Source: a virus
Length of the DNA: 37,586 bases
Reading direction: 5' to 3' (one strand)
Virus record (IMG/VR): IMGVR_UViG_3300049812_001592
Span: 1-37,586 of that record
Shown: positions 1 to 7,126 of the stretch, piece by piece
How the letters are laid out: each line of letters opens with the position of its first letter
How positions within the stretch are numbered: position 1 is the first letter of the stretch
Made by a program: the position numbers and the translations under genes
Notes under the pieces: model-generated
Told to the model about the DNA's origin: nothing
The model's input: the letters and a program-made list of their open reading frames with translations, nothing else
Database searches by the model: none

Positions 1-1651
1 TGTTAAACCAGCACTCAATTGTGTAATCACCAGTCAATCCCAGTCCAGAAGAGGCTGTACTTAGATAATCACCAGTGCCATCAAAATAAATGGATGAGTT
101 ACCAATCTTGGATTGCGCTCTTGTATTGGTTACGTCACCGTTAGCGGTAATGCTTTTGGTAGGATTGGTAAAAGCGGCAGTGGGTGCGGTAAAACTTGCG
201 CCAGAATATCTGCCTACGCCCTTCGTTATCCGGTAATCATCAATATACCCATCGAAATACTGACCAAGCGAACCGCCTTCGATCCTTGCTCCTATAGCAA
301 TTTGTCCGCTATTCGCATTTTGAGGAAGCGTTTTTGTGGTCGATGATGTAGCAACCCTGCTTCCATCGACGTAGATCGCCCACGCATCGCTTGCAGTTCT
401 TGAAAGCGCAACGTGATACCAAGTCGTATCGTTGATTGTGCCGCCGGAAATATACGTTGCTGATGATGAATCCGAGTTATACAGGCCAGCCCGAAGTTCA
501 CCACGATAAATTGTAAATTCAACTGACCGAGTTGATGTTGCTGAACTGTCGCCGCAAAACAGAAATCCCGCATCTGAGGCGCTGGGAGTGTTAAAGGCCG
601 CTCCGCTTGTTACATAGACCCAGCACTCAATCGTGAATGGGTCTGTGCCAAAGGTAAAGTCTGATGTGTCTGATGTTGTGAGGCCATCATTGCCATCAAA
701 ATAAGCAGACGCAGTGCCAAATTTCTTTTGACCTGTTTTGGTTACAGTTCCGGTGCGAGTGATCGAATGGCCTTCTCTGGAAGAATCGGGAAACGAAGTG
801 CCGTCATCTGCTCCATCGAAATGCAGTAACAGTTTGGTATCTCCCGCATAGCAAGGAGAACCATCGCCGCAATCTGTACTTGAATCACTAAAACTATTCG
901 CTAGTTCCGTACTTGAGAATGGAAGGTAGAAACCGTTAGTGCCGTAACTTCCTGCGTACTCAACAGGAACCCATTGGTTAGTGGCTGAATTGGTTTCACC
1001 AAAGTATGATGCGTCTAGGGCAGTACCGTCCACCACATTAACTTCTGCTATATAACCATCCCAGAATCTATCACCTGTATTACTATTAGTAACCGTACTA
1101 CCTACCCGAACCTTAACTACCGGATCGGCTGTTCTAAAACAGTCAGAATCGTAGTTTTGACTAGGCCATGAAGTGACACCCCAATCAGTTATTCTTTCTC
1201 CGTTGATATAGGCCTTTACCCTATTAGTATTAGTTGATTGGTTAGTATCCATAACCACCACAATATGATACCAAGCAGATGGGTCTCTAAATGCCTGAGT
1301 TGATGAAACCTCAAATGCTTGGCCTCCACCACTGTCTCTTTGACCTATAAACAACTGTGGTAGATTGTTATTGATCGCTGTGGCATTTGAAAATCCAACA
1401 TTCCATCTTCCGTCTGAATTCCCACAACAGAACAAAGTATGAGTTGGTTCAATAGTTCCAGCATCGTTGCTAAAAGTACTCCAACCAATTTTTACCCAAG
1501 CAGACCATGTAGATGTTCTACGATTACCGGCAACTGTAACACTCCTTACCAGTTCAGGAGAATCACCATCCTCAAACCGCAACGACTGGTCTATGTCGTA
1601 GCCAGTAGTCTGACCTGATGCGCCAGCAAGTATGTTGTTAAATACAGGCAT
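1..1651 (-). CDS. LamG/concanavalin-like tail adhesin, 3' end outside window
   Basis: This frame is open from the ATG at 1651 to the left window edge (about 550 codons), so the C-terminus lies outside. I translated the reverse strand and checked that conserved Trp codons near 622 and 10 stay in frame with the start. The protein has at least three modules of a LamG-like jelly-roll type. The second and third each carry a YFDG element followed by TIECW, and the modules also have WYHxx and DGYIxx elements. Such domains in phages are usually carbohydrate-binding parts of tail fibres or virion decorations. The start overlaps the stop of the upstream tail-fibre gene (TAATG), so the two are probably translated together. 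The exact virion location is inferred from the neighbours. Confidence 0.8.
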   Translation of the reverse strand, partial: MPVFNNILAGASGQTTGYDIDQSLRFEDGDSPELVRSVTVAGNRRTSTWSAWVKIGWSTFSNDAGTIEPTHTLFCCGNSDGRWNVGFSNATAINNNLPQLFIGQRDSGGGQAFEVSSTQAFRDPSAWYHIVVVMDTNQSTNTNRVKAYINGERITDWGVTSWPSQNYDSDCFRTADPVVKVRVGSTVTNSNTGDRFWDGYIAEVNVVDGTALDASYFGETNSATNQWVPVEYAGSYGTNGFYLPFSSTELANSFSDSSTDCGDGSPCYAGDTKLLLHFDGADDGTSFPDSSREGHSITRTGTVTKTGQKKFGTASAYFDGNDGLTTSDTSDFTFGTDPFTIECWVYVTSGAAFNTPSASDAGFLFCGDSSATSTRSVEFTIYRGELRAGLYNSDSSSATYISGGTINDTTWYHVALSRTASDAWAIYVDGSRVATSSTTKTLPQNANSGQIAIGARIEGGSLGQYFDGYIDDYRITKGVGRYSGASFTAPTAAFTNPTKSITANGDVTNTRAQSKIGNSSIYFDGTGDYLSTASSGLGLTGDYTIECWFN

Positions 1652-2382
1652 TACGAAAGATTAAGCGTTGCTACAGCGTGGATGTTAGATGCGTCTTTAA
1701 TAACATAATCTATTCTATCTACCGCTCCTGCTGTTGTAGTCAATGTAGGTGCAGTTCCTCCGGCAAAATCCCAATCAGTTCCCCAACTAGCAGTCCTTGA
1801 TCCAGTGCCGTCCTGCGTAATAAAAATGCTTCCGCTTTGTCCTGCTGTGTCATTTGATGGATTAGCAAATGCCGCATTATGAGCAAGTGTTACACTAAAG
1901 TTATTACTATCAGCCATATCAATGGTAATAGTTGTTGCTGAAGTTAACGCTGTAATTTCTCCACGCTGTCCTGCTGTCCATGTATTAGCATCAGATACGT
2001 CAGGTTTAGCGTCTAACTGAGTCTGAATGTTAGATGTTACTCCATCAGTGTAATTAAGTTCTGCTGTAGTAGCCGTTACTCCATCTATAATATTTATCTC
2101 AGATGTGGTAGCGGTAACCCCATCCATAATATTTAGTTCAGAAGTTGTAGCAGTAACACCGTCCATAATATTTAATTCAGACGTACTGGCTGTAACTCCA
2201 TCTAAAATGTTCATTTCTGCTTCACTGGTAGTGACAGCAGTTGTTCCAGAAAGACCAGAAAACTGAGTCTTTAGAACTGATTTGACAAGACGCAAATGGT
2301 CATCGCCTTCACTTACGGGGTCTGTCGCCGTTGGATTTGAACTATTTAATTGGCTGATGTAGGAGGCTGATTCCAATCCCAT
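1651..2382 (-). CDS. tail fibre protein with 13-residue repeats
   Basis: This is a 243-residue protein. Its N-terminus has the NPTxxDPVSEGDDHxRLxKS pattern common at the start of phage tail-fibre or tail-collar proteins. Residues 55-119 are five 13-residue repeats of the type (S/A)ELNIMDGVTATT, expected to form a trimeric fibrous shaft. The C-terminal part (about 130-243) is beta-rich with many Thr, Asn and Gly residues. It lies just upstream of the lectin-like gene and overlaps it by one base, which suggests that shaft and tip are made together. The family assignment rests on these recognisable sequence patterns; the attachment site on the virion is not visible. Confidence 0.82.
   Translation of the reverse strand: MGLESASYISQLNSSNPTATDPVSEGDDHLRLVKSVLKTQFSGLSGTTAVTTSEAEMNILDGVTASTSELNIMDGVTATTSELNIMDGVTATTSEINIIDGVTATTAELNYTDGVTSNIQTQLDAKPDVSDANTWTAGQRGEITALTSATTITIDMADSNNFSVTLAHNAAFANPSNDTAGQSGSIFITQDGTGSRTASWGTDWDFAGGTAPTLTTTAGAVDRIDYVIKDASNIHAVATLNLS
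2026..2220 (-). repeat. five 39-bp in-frame repeats of tail-fibre shaft
   Basis: There are five tandem 39-bp units encoding AEMNILDGVTAST, SELNIMDGVTATT (twice), SEINIIDGVTATT and AELNYTDGVTSNI. The units differ at the base level but keep the 13-residue period, so this is a protein repeat under selection and not a recent simple duplication. Confidence 0.85.
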
Positions 2383-2392
2383 TATTATTCTC

Positions 2393-2836
2393 CTATGCTA
2401 ATTCAAATATTCCAGTTGCGCTAGGAGTAACTGTCAATGTGTTATCCTGTGCAAGAGTAAATTGAGAAGTGGTTAATTTAGAAAAGCAAACAAGTTTTCC
2501 ACCTTCTTGATATACAACAGCGTATTTAACATTAGGAATGGTTCCACCAGTAGCAGTCCAAGTAACAGCGGTAGAATCAAATCTGTATTTGTTAGTTGCA
2601 ACAGATGCCCAAGTTCTCGCGGTAACAGATGCTCCACCAGTAGCATAACCATTTCCGTTAGCAACTTCATTTCCTAAAGATGCCTGAGTTGATAGGGCAA
2701 CATTGTTTGCATTAGCACTTGCCGCACTTGTGTGCAAAGCCATGAAAAAACCAGTGCTAGTACCATCTAGGTCAAAATTACCGTTTCCTAAATATTCTCT
2801 AAAACTATTATAAAAAGTCCATGCTGTAGCCGCCAT
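2393..2836 (-). CDS. beta-rich virion or tail-associated protein
   Basis: This is a 147-residue protein starting MAATAWTFYNSFREYLGNG. It has alternating Thr/Ala/Gly-rich strands and an aromatic motif around NVKYAVVYQEGG. Similar short proteins occur beside marine-phage tail fibres, which is why I place it with the structural genes; I cannot name a family. It sits between a DUF115-like gene and the repeat-bearing tail fibre, with almost no intergenic space. No catalytic motif or membrane segment is visible. Confidence 0.65.
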   Translation of the reverse strand: MAATAWTFYNSFREYLGNGNFDLDGTSTGFFMALHTSAASANANNVALSTQASLGNEVANGNGYATGGASVTARTWASVATNKYRFDSTAVTWTATGGTIPNVKYAVVYQEGGKLVCFSKLTTSQFTLAQDNTLTVTPSATGIFELA

Positions 2837-3679
2837 TTAAGCCGCCTCCTTAAGTATTTCTGGATGTTTAATAATGTACGCTATTAGTCCATTACCGTGA
2901 ACAGAAAGTTCGTAATGATCTCCAGTAGTGCTAACTAACTGTACAAACTCCTTTGCTTGTTGAAAATGGGCTACTGTGCATCTAAATTTTTTTTCCCCCA
3001 AAACAACTTCTATTTCTTGTTCGTCATCGTTTTCTGGCTGTGAGTAAGCATGGTGTTCATCCATGATGCAACTATCAAAACCAAAAATTTCAAACTTACA
3101 AAAACCTAACATTCTTAGCAAATGAATTGCTCTAAACGTTACGGTTGTACCCCCCATAACAGGATAGTATTTGCCATCATATTGGCTCTCTAACAAATGC
3201 TCGTTGTCAACATCACCCGCACAATGCCATATGTAAACTTCATGGCTAGATAGTTTTCTAAAAACACTAGGATGACACTGAGAAGAAATAAAATATTTAC
3301 AACTATCTAAAGTAGGCAAAACAAACCTACTATTAAATTTTCTGCTATCAAGCATTACCATAGCAGATGGCATTACTTTATTTTCTATACAAAAATTGTA
3401 AGCACCATTTAATGCAACAACAGGACAACCTTGTTCTTTTTTTTCTTGTAACAGATGAAATGTGTCTTTTAACGAAGGGCCTCCTGCAACAATACAAACA
3501 ACTTTATCCGGTTGTGTTTCATGCGGAGTTACTTGAGGAAGTCCTCTTGCAATATTTATTTTTATATTGTTGGTTATTTTTTTAGGGTCTTCGTTAAGAG
3601 AACATTTTATTTCTGAAATAACTTTTTTACTTTTAACCTCAACAGTAGGAGGCTCTGAATATACTCCAATTTGCAACAT
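2837..3679 (-). CDS. DUF115 / MptE-Maf-like protein, possible glycosyltransferase
   Basis: Taking the ATG at 3679 gives 280 residues; a TTG at 3694 is also possible. The sequence has a Rossmann-like start, VVCIVAGGPSL (about 60-70), then VVALNGAY (about 88-94), VMLD (about 108-111) and a later GGTTVTFRAIHLLRMLGF segment. This order resembles DUF115 proteins, a family that includes archaeal MptE pyrophosphokinase and is related to the Maf flagellin sugar transferases. In a tail-fibre cluster it may add sugar to a virion or host surface component, but that role is inferred. Its AT-rich composition resembles that of the adjoining fibre gene. It starts two bases after the upstream stop. Confidence 0.6.
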   Translation of the reverse strand: MLQIGVYSEPPTVEVKSKKVISEIKCSLNEDPKKITNNIKINIARGLPQVTPHETQPDKVVCIVAGGPSLKDTFHLLQEKKEQGCPVVALNGAYNFCIENKVMPSAMVMLDSRKFNSRFVLPTLDSCKYFISSQCHPSVFRKLSSHEVYIWHCAGDVDNEHLLESQYDGKYYPVMGGTTVTFRAIHLLRMLGFCKFEIFGFDSCIMDEHHAYSQPENDDEQEIEVVLGEKKFRCTVAHFQQAKEFVQLVSTTGDHYELSVHGNGLIAYIIKHPEILKEAA

Positions 3680-3680
3680 A

Positions 3681-4271
3681 CTATGCAGTACCAAAAACCA
3701 TTCTAATTTCTAATCCCTTTGTGTCTGTTGCAACAACATCAACATCTACTCTAATAACGTCTGCTGTTGTTACCGTATTATTTACACCAACAACGTGAGG
3801 AGTTGCGGCAGTAGAAGAATCTGTTTCATTTAAATCTATTGTTATAGGAGTAGACAACATATCTACGCTATCAGTAAGATTATGCAATTGAACGCTAGTA
3901 ATAGAACCGCTAGTTCCTGCTGTATAAACGTGCGCTTCAGCAGACTGAAGTTTTTTGTTGTTAAGAGAAGATGGTATAGTTATGTGAACAATTCCATTTC
4001 CAACAACAGGAGCAATACTGTCATTTACACACTTAACTATTAAATTTCTTTCAACAAAAGCAGTAACATTGTCTACAACAATTGATTTTGATTCTGTAGT
4101 AGAGTTATCGTAAAAAAGAATTTTGTCAACAGAAGAATCAATAGATGTTGCTAACTCTATGTTAGGTATGTTTTCTTGTTTATTTACGTCTAAACTTTGT
4201 AAATTAGAATCCATCTCTCCAAATGTAAGAGGGCTTCCTTTTGTTTGTCTTAGTGTTAGTGTAGTAGCCAT
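3681..4271 (-). CDS. tail fibre-like structural protein
   Basis: This is a 196-residue protein. Its N-terminus, MATTLTLRQTKGSPLTFGEM, followed by DSNLQSL, matches the LRxxKGSPLTxxExDxN pattern often seen at the start of phage tail or neck-fibre proteins. The remainder is beta-rich, and the region from about residue 110 (AEAHVYTAGTSGS) to the end looks like a Thr/Asp/Val-rich beta-sandwich. It overlaps the upstream gene by one base at its start. Role in the adsorption apparatus is inferred from the N-terminal pattern and position. Confidence 0.65.
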   Translation of the reverse strand: MATTLTLRQTKGSPLTFGEMDSNLQSLDVNKQENIPNIELATSIDSSVDKILFYDNSTTESKSIVVDNVTAFVERNLIVKCVNDSIAPVVGNGIVHITIPSSLNNKKLQSAEAHVYTAGTSGSITSVQLHNLTDSVDMLSTPITIDLNETDSSTAATPHVVGVNNTVTTADVIRVDVDVVATDTKGLEIRMVFGTA

Positions 4272-5263
4272 TAAAAATTCAACCTATATATAGCCATTAT
4301 TCTGTTTTCGCTGTAGTTACCACCAATGCCATGTATCCCAATCCTCATCTCTGTACCGATCTGAAAAGAATCTTCTGTTGCTGTCATAGTTAATGGAAGG
4401 TTCAACTTTGTAACCGCATAAAGGGTGACCATTGCGACCCCAGCAACGACCATCTCCTGTTCGTATTTCTTGTACCACTTCTTCTTTGTTTGCGTTTCTT
4501 GTTGACCACAGAAGATTACGTTTCTTCCGTTTCCTGTCCCTACGGCTCCCATTTGACATGCAATATCTCCATATCTTTTTGCAACAGTTGAGGAAGAATC
4601 CATATGATATTCTGAAACTATCACAGGCTTACCAAGAGAAAGAGCCTCAGTTACCTTTGCTCTAAACTGAGATTCATTTAAGTCAAACCCAGTTTGCAGG
4701 TATACTATATCAGCGTTGTCAAGATATTCCGGCTTAATACCGGGACTAAGATGTACGCCAACAGGCTTGTTTGTCTTGGCCTTTAAATCAGCAACCATCT
4801 CTCTAACTTGTGCCGCTGACCAATACTCATCTACTTCTAGCCCAATAACGTAACCATCTACTTTGTCATCAAACCTACGAACCATCTCAGAGTTGTGAGA
4901 CTTATGATAAGAAAGAGGTTTAGATGCTAGGTTAGGAGAGTCATCAGCCATTAACCACAGCACAGGGCGTAGACCTCTACTGTTAAGATGATCTAGTCTA
5001 ACTTCCCAATCGGATTGAGGCGAAACATTTCCAATACCGTCATCTCCATTCTGAGAATAAATATAGATATGTGTGTCACCTTGATTAATTAAAGCGTTTT
5101 CTACTCTTCTGCGCCAAGCATCATCTACATTAACAGATAGGTACGATAGACTCATCCAGTTACGCAGATCATTGTGCAAAAGAAAACTTGCTCTTGATCC
5201 ATAAATATCAGATTGTGCTATTGAAGCGTATATTACTCCAAATAATACACACAAATATTTCAT
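4271..5263 (-). CDS. exported protein with TIM-barrel-like glycosidase features
   Basis: This is a 330-residue protein. Residues 1-18 form a signal peptide (MKYLCVLFGVIYASIAQS). The body has repeated beta/alpha elements: GDTHIYIYSQ, LRPVLWLMADD, VDGYVIGLEVDEYW, KPVGVHLSPG, ADIVYLQTGF and KPVIVSEYH. This order recalls a glycoside-hydrolase TIM barrel, with acidic residues at the strand ends (GLEVDEYW, VSEYH) that could be catalytic. The C-terminus has one hydrophobic segment (VVAGVAMVTLYAV) and a beta-rich tail. It may be a secreted or envelope-anchored depolymerase or lysis factor. I do not recognise the exact family. It overlaps the lipoprotein-like gene by four bases. Confidence 0.55.
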   Translation of the reverse strand: MKYLCVLFGVIYASIAQSDIYGSRASFLLHNDLRNWMSLSYLSVNVDDAWRRRVENALINQGDTHIYIYSQNGDDGIGNVSPQSDWEVRLDHLNSRGLRPVLWLMADDSPNLASKPLSYHKSHNSEMVRRFDDKVDGYVIGLEVDEYWSAAQVREMVADLKAKTNKPVGVHLSPGIKPEYLDNADIVYLQTGFDLNESQFRAKVTEALSLGKPVIVSEYHMDSSSTVAKRYGDIACQMGAVGTGNGRNVIFCGQQETQTKKKWYKKYEQEMVVAGVAMVTLYAVTKLNLPLTMTATEDSFQIGTEMRIGIHGIGGNYSENRIMAIYRLNF

Positions 5264-5706
5264 CTAATGTATGGGTTAGGGTGTTTAGGTTCTCTGCCCT
5301 TCATTTTTACAGGGCCGGGTAAAAACCATCCTAACACCATGGGAATTATTACTACCAAAATAAGTAACCAACCCCCCATTTCTGCAAGGGAGCCAAGCAA
5401 ACTCCAGAAGTTATCTGGCGCACAATCCATATTAGTACTCCTCCCACCAAGATTGTCCATTGTCGAGGTCGCCACATCTGTCACAAAAGCAGTTGTCATG
5501 GCTCCCGCTATCGGTGCAATCGCACCCCCACCTAACACAGTCCCCGCAGTAGCACCGACTGCCGCTCCAGTTGCTACCACTCCCGCTTTCTTTATCGTCC
5601 CGCATCCTATAACTCCTAACGCTATCCCCAGATAGCAGAGGCTAACATAAGCACGGCTACGCCACCTATGATATACATTTTTGTTTTTTTCGGTAGTGCT
5701 TTCCAT
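5260..5706 (-). CDS. lipoprotein-like membrane protein
   Basis: This is a 148-residue ORF. A basic stretch (HRWRSR) precedes a hydrophobic segment ending in LGVIGC, a plausible lipobox with Cys35. A Gly/Ala-rich stretch follows (about 43-70) of the glycine-zipper type, then a second hydrophobic segment at about 112-130 (WLLILVVIIPMVLGWFL) and a basic tail. This suggests an envelope protein, perhaps linked to lysis or injection. The start is uncertain: the first 28 codons overlap a small membrane ORF in another frame (5622-5717), and the best Shine-Dalgarno suits that ORF better. The true start could be further in. Confidence 0.55.
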   Translation of the reverse strand: MESTTEKNKNVYHRWRSRAYVSLCYLGIALGVIGCGTIKKAGVVATGAAVGATAGTVLGGGAIAPIAGAMTTAFVTDVATSTMDNLGGRSTNMDCAPDNFWSLLGSLAEMGGWLLILVVIIPMVLGWFLPGPVKMKGREPKHPNPYIR

Positions 5707-5717
5707 TTTTCTTTCAA
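5622..5717 (-). CDS. 31-residue single-span membrane protein (TTG start)
   Basis: This short ORF encodes a protein starting MKEKWKALPKKTKMYIIGG and ending VAVLMLASAIWG. A basic amphipathic N-terminus is followed by one transmembrane helix. AGGAG lies exactly six bases before the TTG; an ATG two codons upstream abuts that AGGAG and is less likely. The LPKKTKMYIIGG pattern resembles tiny membrane proteins encoded near phage lysis genes. Its reading frame overlaps the N-terminal part of the lipoprotein-like ORF, and both frames are hydrophobic here. Confidence 0.6.
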   Translation of the reverse strand: MKEKWKALPKKTKMYIIGGVAVLMLASAIWG

Positions 5718-5744
5718 GGTCATCTCCTAAACATTTTAAAATTG

Positions 5745-6056
5745 TTACATTTCTGGAATAGCGATGCTATCACCACATCCGCATTTTCTTGTACCTTCAC
5801 TTGGGTTAACCACAAATCTTTTAGAAAAACCTTCATCTTTATAATCAAGGCTACCGCCTTGTAAATATGTCTGCGACATCTGATCTGCGAACTTGGCCTT
5901 CTCTCCTATACTCAATTCTGTAGTACCTTTCGATTCCGCTTTCTCCAAAGTAATCATAAGGCCACTGCACCCACCGCCTTTTAAACCAATTTCTAAAACT
6001 TCTCCAGAGTTTAATAAATTGTTTAATTGGTAATTTGCTTCTGGAGTTATTATCAA
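5745..6056 (-). CDS. A-type Fe-S cluster carrier (IscA/ErpA/HesB family)
   Basis: This is a 103-residue protein, full length for the family. It has the three conserved cysteines of A-type carriers: Cys30 in KGGGCSG, and Cys92 and Cys94 in RKCGCGDS. These proteins bind an Fe-S cluster or iron at a dimer interface and pass it to client enzymes. Homologues are known as auxiliary metabolic genes in marine phages. The start is TTG at 6056; the ATG just upstream is in another frame that encodes nothing recognisable. It lies in the late block between a basic small protein and membrane proteins. Its client is unknown. Confidence 0.88.
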   Translation of the reverse strand: MIITPEANYQLNNLLNSGEVLEIGLKGGGCSGLMITLEKAESKGTTELSIGEKAKFADQMSQTYLQGGSLDYKDEGFSKRFVVNPSEGTRKCGCGDSIAIPEM

Positions 6057-6076
6057 GACTTTTCATTTTCCCCCTA

Positions 6077-6295
6077 TCAGGTTCTTTTTTTTCCACTAGC
6101 GGTAGTAGACCACTTAACTTTTTTAGGCCCAGTTTTTTTACTGGCCTCAGATTTAGATATTTTAGACGCTACTTTTTTTGGGCGACAAGCAGGATAAGGT
6201 CTACCTGATTTAGTAGATTTTCTTCCACAAGATTTTCCTGTCTTAACATCGACCCACTCTTCATCAAACCATTTGCCAAGACCACCTTTAGCCAC
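6077..6295 (-). CDS. small Lys-rich Cys-containing protein (DUF5872/DUF6321-like)
   Basis: This is a 72-residue protein starting at a GTG that overlaps the upstream stop. The N-terminal part has GGLGKWFDEEWVDVKTGKSCG, then a second Cys in PYPACRP, then a strongly basic Lys/Ser tail. The pattern recalls small basic proteins found in many marine phages and giant viruses under DUF5872/DUF6321-type names; that is recollection, not a search. It is one of four consecutive tiny basic proteins. Nucleic-acid binding is a reasonable guess from charge only. Confidence 0.68.
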   Translation of the reverse strand: MAKGGLGKWFDEEWVDVKTGKSCGRKSTKSGRPYPACRPKKVASKISKSEASKKTGPKKVKWSTTASGKKRT

Positions 6296-6464
6296 GTTTC
6301 TTTACTCTGTTGTCTTTGCCGCTCCAAGTACCGCCCATTTTTTTGTACTCTTTAGAAGCATAAGCATTTGCGTAAGCAGAAGGGTATACTTTAAACTTTG
6401 CTTTTGCTTTTGATTTTGCTTTCGACCACTTAGCAGGATCATTTGGTTTAGGTTTAGAAGCCAT
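6288..6464 (-). CDS. 58-residue basic protein
   Basis: This short ORF starts with ATG at 6464 and stops at 6288. It encodes a Lys/Ala-rich protein beginning MASKPKPNDPAKWSKAKSKA, with a central VYPSAYANAYASKEYKKMGG motif. That motif (tyrosine-rich, then lysines and glycines) is familiar from tiny marine-phage proteins of the same class as its neighbours. It overlaps the GTG start of the next gene and shares the upstream gene's stop region, so the four genes form a translationally coupled string. The function is unknown. Confidence 0.65.
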   Translation of the reverse strand: MASKPKPNDPAKWSKAKSKAKAKFKVYPSAYANAYASKEYKKMGGTWSGKDNRVKKRG

Positions 6465-6586
6465 TATTTCCTCTTTTTTGTTTTCTTAGCACTAGCACTT
6501 AATTTTTTTAAAGCCTCTGATTGTTTCTTGTGCATTTTAGAAGCCTTGTTAAGTTCATTAGAAACTTTTTTAATCTTTTTTAACAT
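6464..6586 (-). CDS. 40-residue Lys-rich peptide
   Basis: This ORF starts at 6586 (ATGTTAA overlap with the upstream stop) and stops at 6464-6466, overlapping the next ATG. About two fifths of the residues are lysine (MLKKIKKVSNELNKASKMHK, then more Lys/Ala/Ser). It looks like a single amphipathic basic helix. Its exact fit between two coupled genes is the main support for it being real. It could condense or coat DNA, but nothing shows that directly. Confidence 0.55.
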   Translation of the reverse strand: MLKKIKKVSNELNKASKMHKKQSEALKKLSASAKKTKKRK

Positions 6587-6879
6587 TTCCACCTACGCCT
6601 TGCTTGTCTTATTCTTGAGTTAGGATCGTTACGAGTTTTAGCACTTGATCTTTCTAACTGGCCTTTTGATCTAGCACAATAAGACTTTCTTCTTTTAGCG
6701 TCCTTAGAACCTTTTTTTGGGTTACCTGTTACTGCTGTTTGTAGTTTAGAGCCGGGGTTTTCCCTGCGATGAGCGGCAACACCTTTTGCAGTCATACCCG
6801 CTCCAGACTTAGTAGGCCTATAGTTAGCACCTTTACCTTTAGTTGTTCTAGGTATAGGCTTTTGTCTTCTAGTCGCCAT
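6580..6879 (-). CDS. basic protein of a conserved marine-phage type (DUF6321-like)
   Basis: The ATG at 6879, seven bases after GAGG, gives 99 residues. The protein has a GKGANYRPTKSGAGMTAKGV motif followed by NPGSKLxTAVTG, KKGSKDAKRRKSYCARSKGQ and an Arg-rich end with a terminal Cys. I recall this motif set as a small, widely shared phage/virus protein (DUF6321-like); the name is from memory. The very high positive charge suggests nucleic-acid contact. It heads the run of tiny basic proteins at 6.08-6.88 kb. Confidence 0.7.
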   Translation of the reverse strand: MATRRQKPIPRTTKGKGANYRPTKSGAGMTAKGVAAHRRENPGSKLQTAVTGNPKKGSKDAKRRKSYCARSKGQLERSSAKTRNDPNSRIRQARRRWKC

Positions 6880-7126
6880 CAATAAGCCTCGCTACTATTT
6901 CATTTCCTTCCCAGTTAGTGCTAAGTTCTACTTGTCTACGTTCACAGGCGTACCTTGTGCTACCGTTTAGATTGTCCTTCCAACCATTACGTTTGAGTGT
7001 ACGCTTCATCTGTAAACATCCGCTAATACCCATTCGCTCCCATCCGCTATCAGTCTCATGGTGTCCCATGTACTCAACAACAGAACCATTTAAGTACAGC
7101 ACAAGCACCATCATAGTAATATTCAT
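6869..7126 (-). CDS. small protein with hydrophobic N-terminus
   Basis: This is an 85-residue protein. Residues 1-12 (MNITMMVLVLYL) could be a short signal or membrane anchor. The rest is polar, with Cys at about 37 and 60 and a CLQMKRTLKRNGW helix. The ATG overlaps the upstream stop (TAATG), and its end overlaps the next start. It belongs to the membrane-protein group at 6.9-8.1 kb. The family is unrecognised. Confidence 0.6.
   Translation of the reverse strand: MNITMMVLVLYLNGSVVEYMGHHETDSGWERMGISGCLQMKRTLKRNGWKDNLNGSTRYACERRQVELSTNWEGNEIVARLIDGD

Noticed and set aside
292-573. 93-residue ORF and other ORFs on either strand inside 1-1650
   Set aside because: The whole stretch is one open minus-strand frame of a LamG-like protein running off the window edge; the others are shadows.
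5851-6096. 81-residue ORF starting MEKKEPDRGKMK
   Set aside because: It lies over the A-type Fe-S carrier in another frame and has none of its motifs. The ATG MKSLDNN just upstream of the carrier is in this shadow frame.
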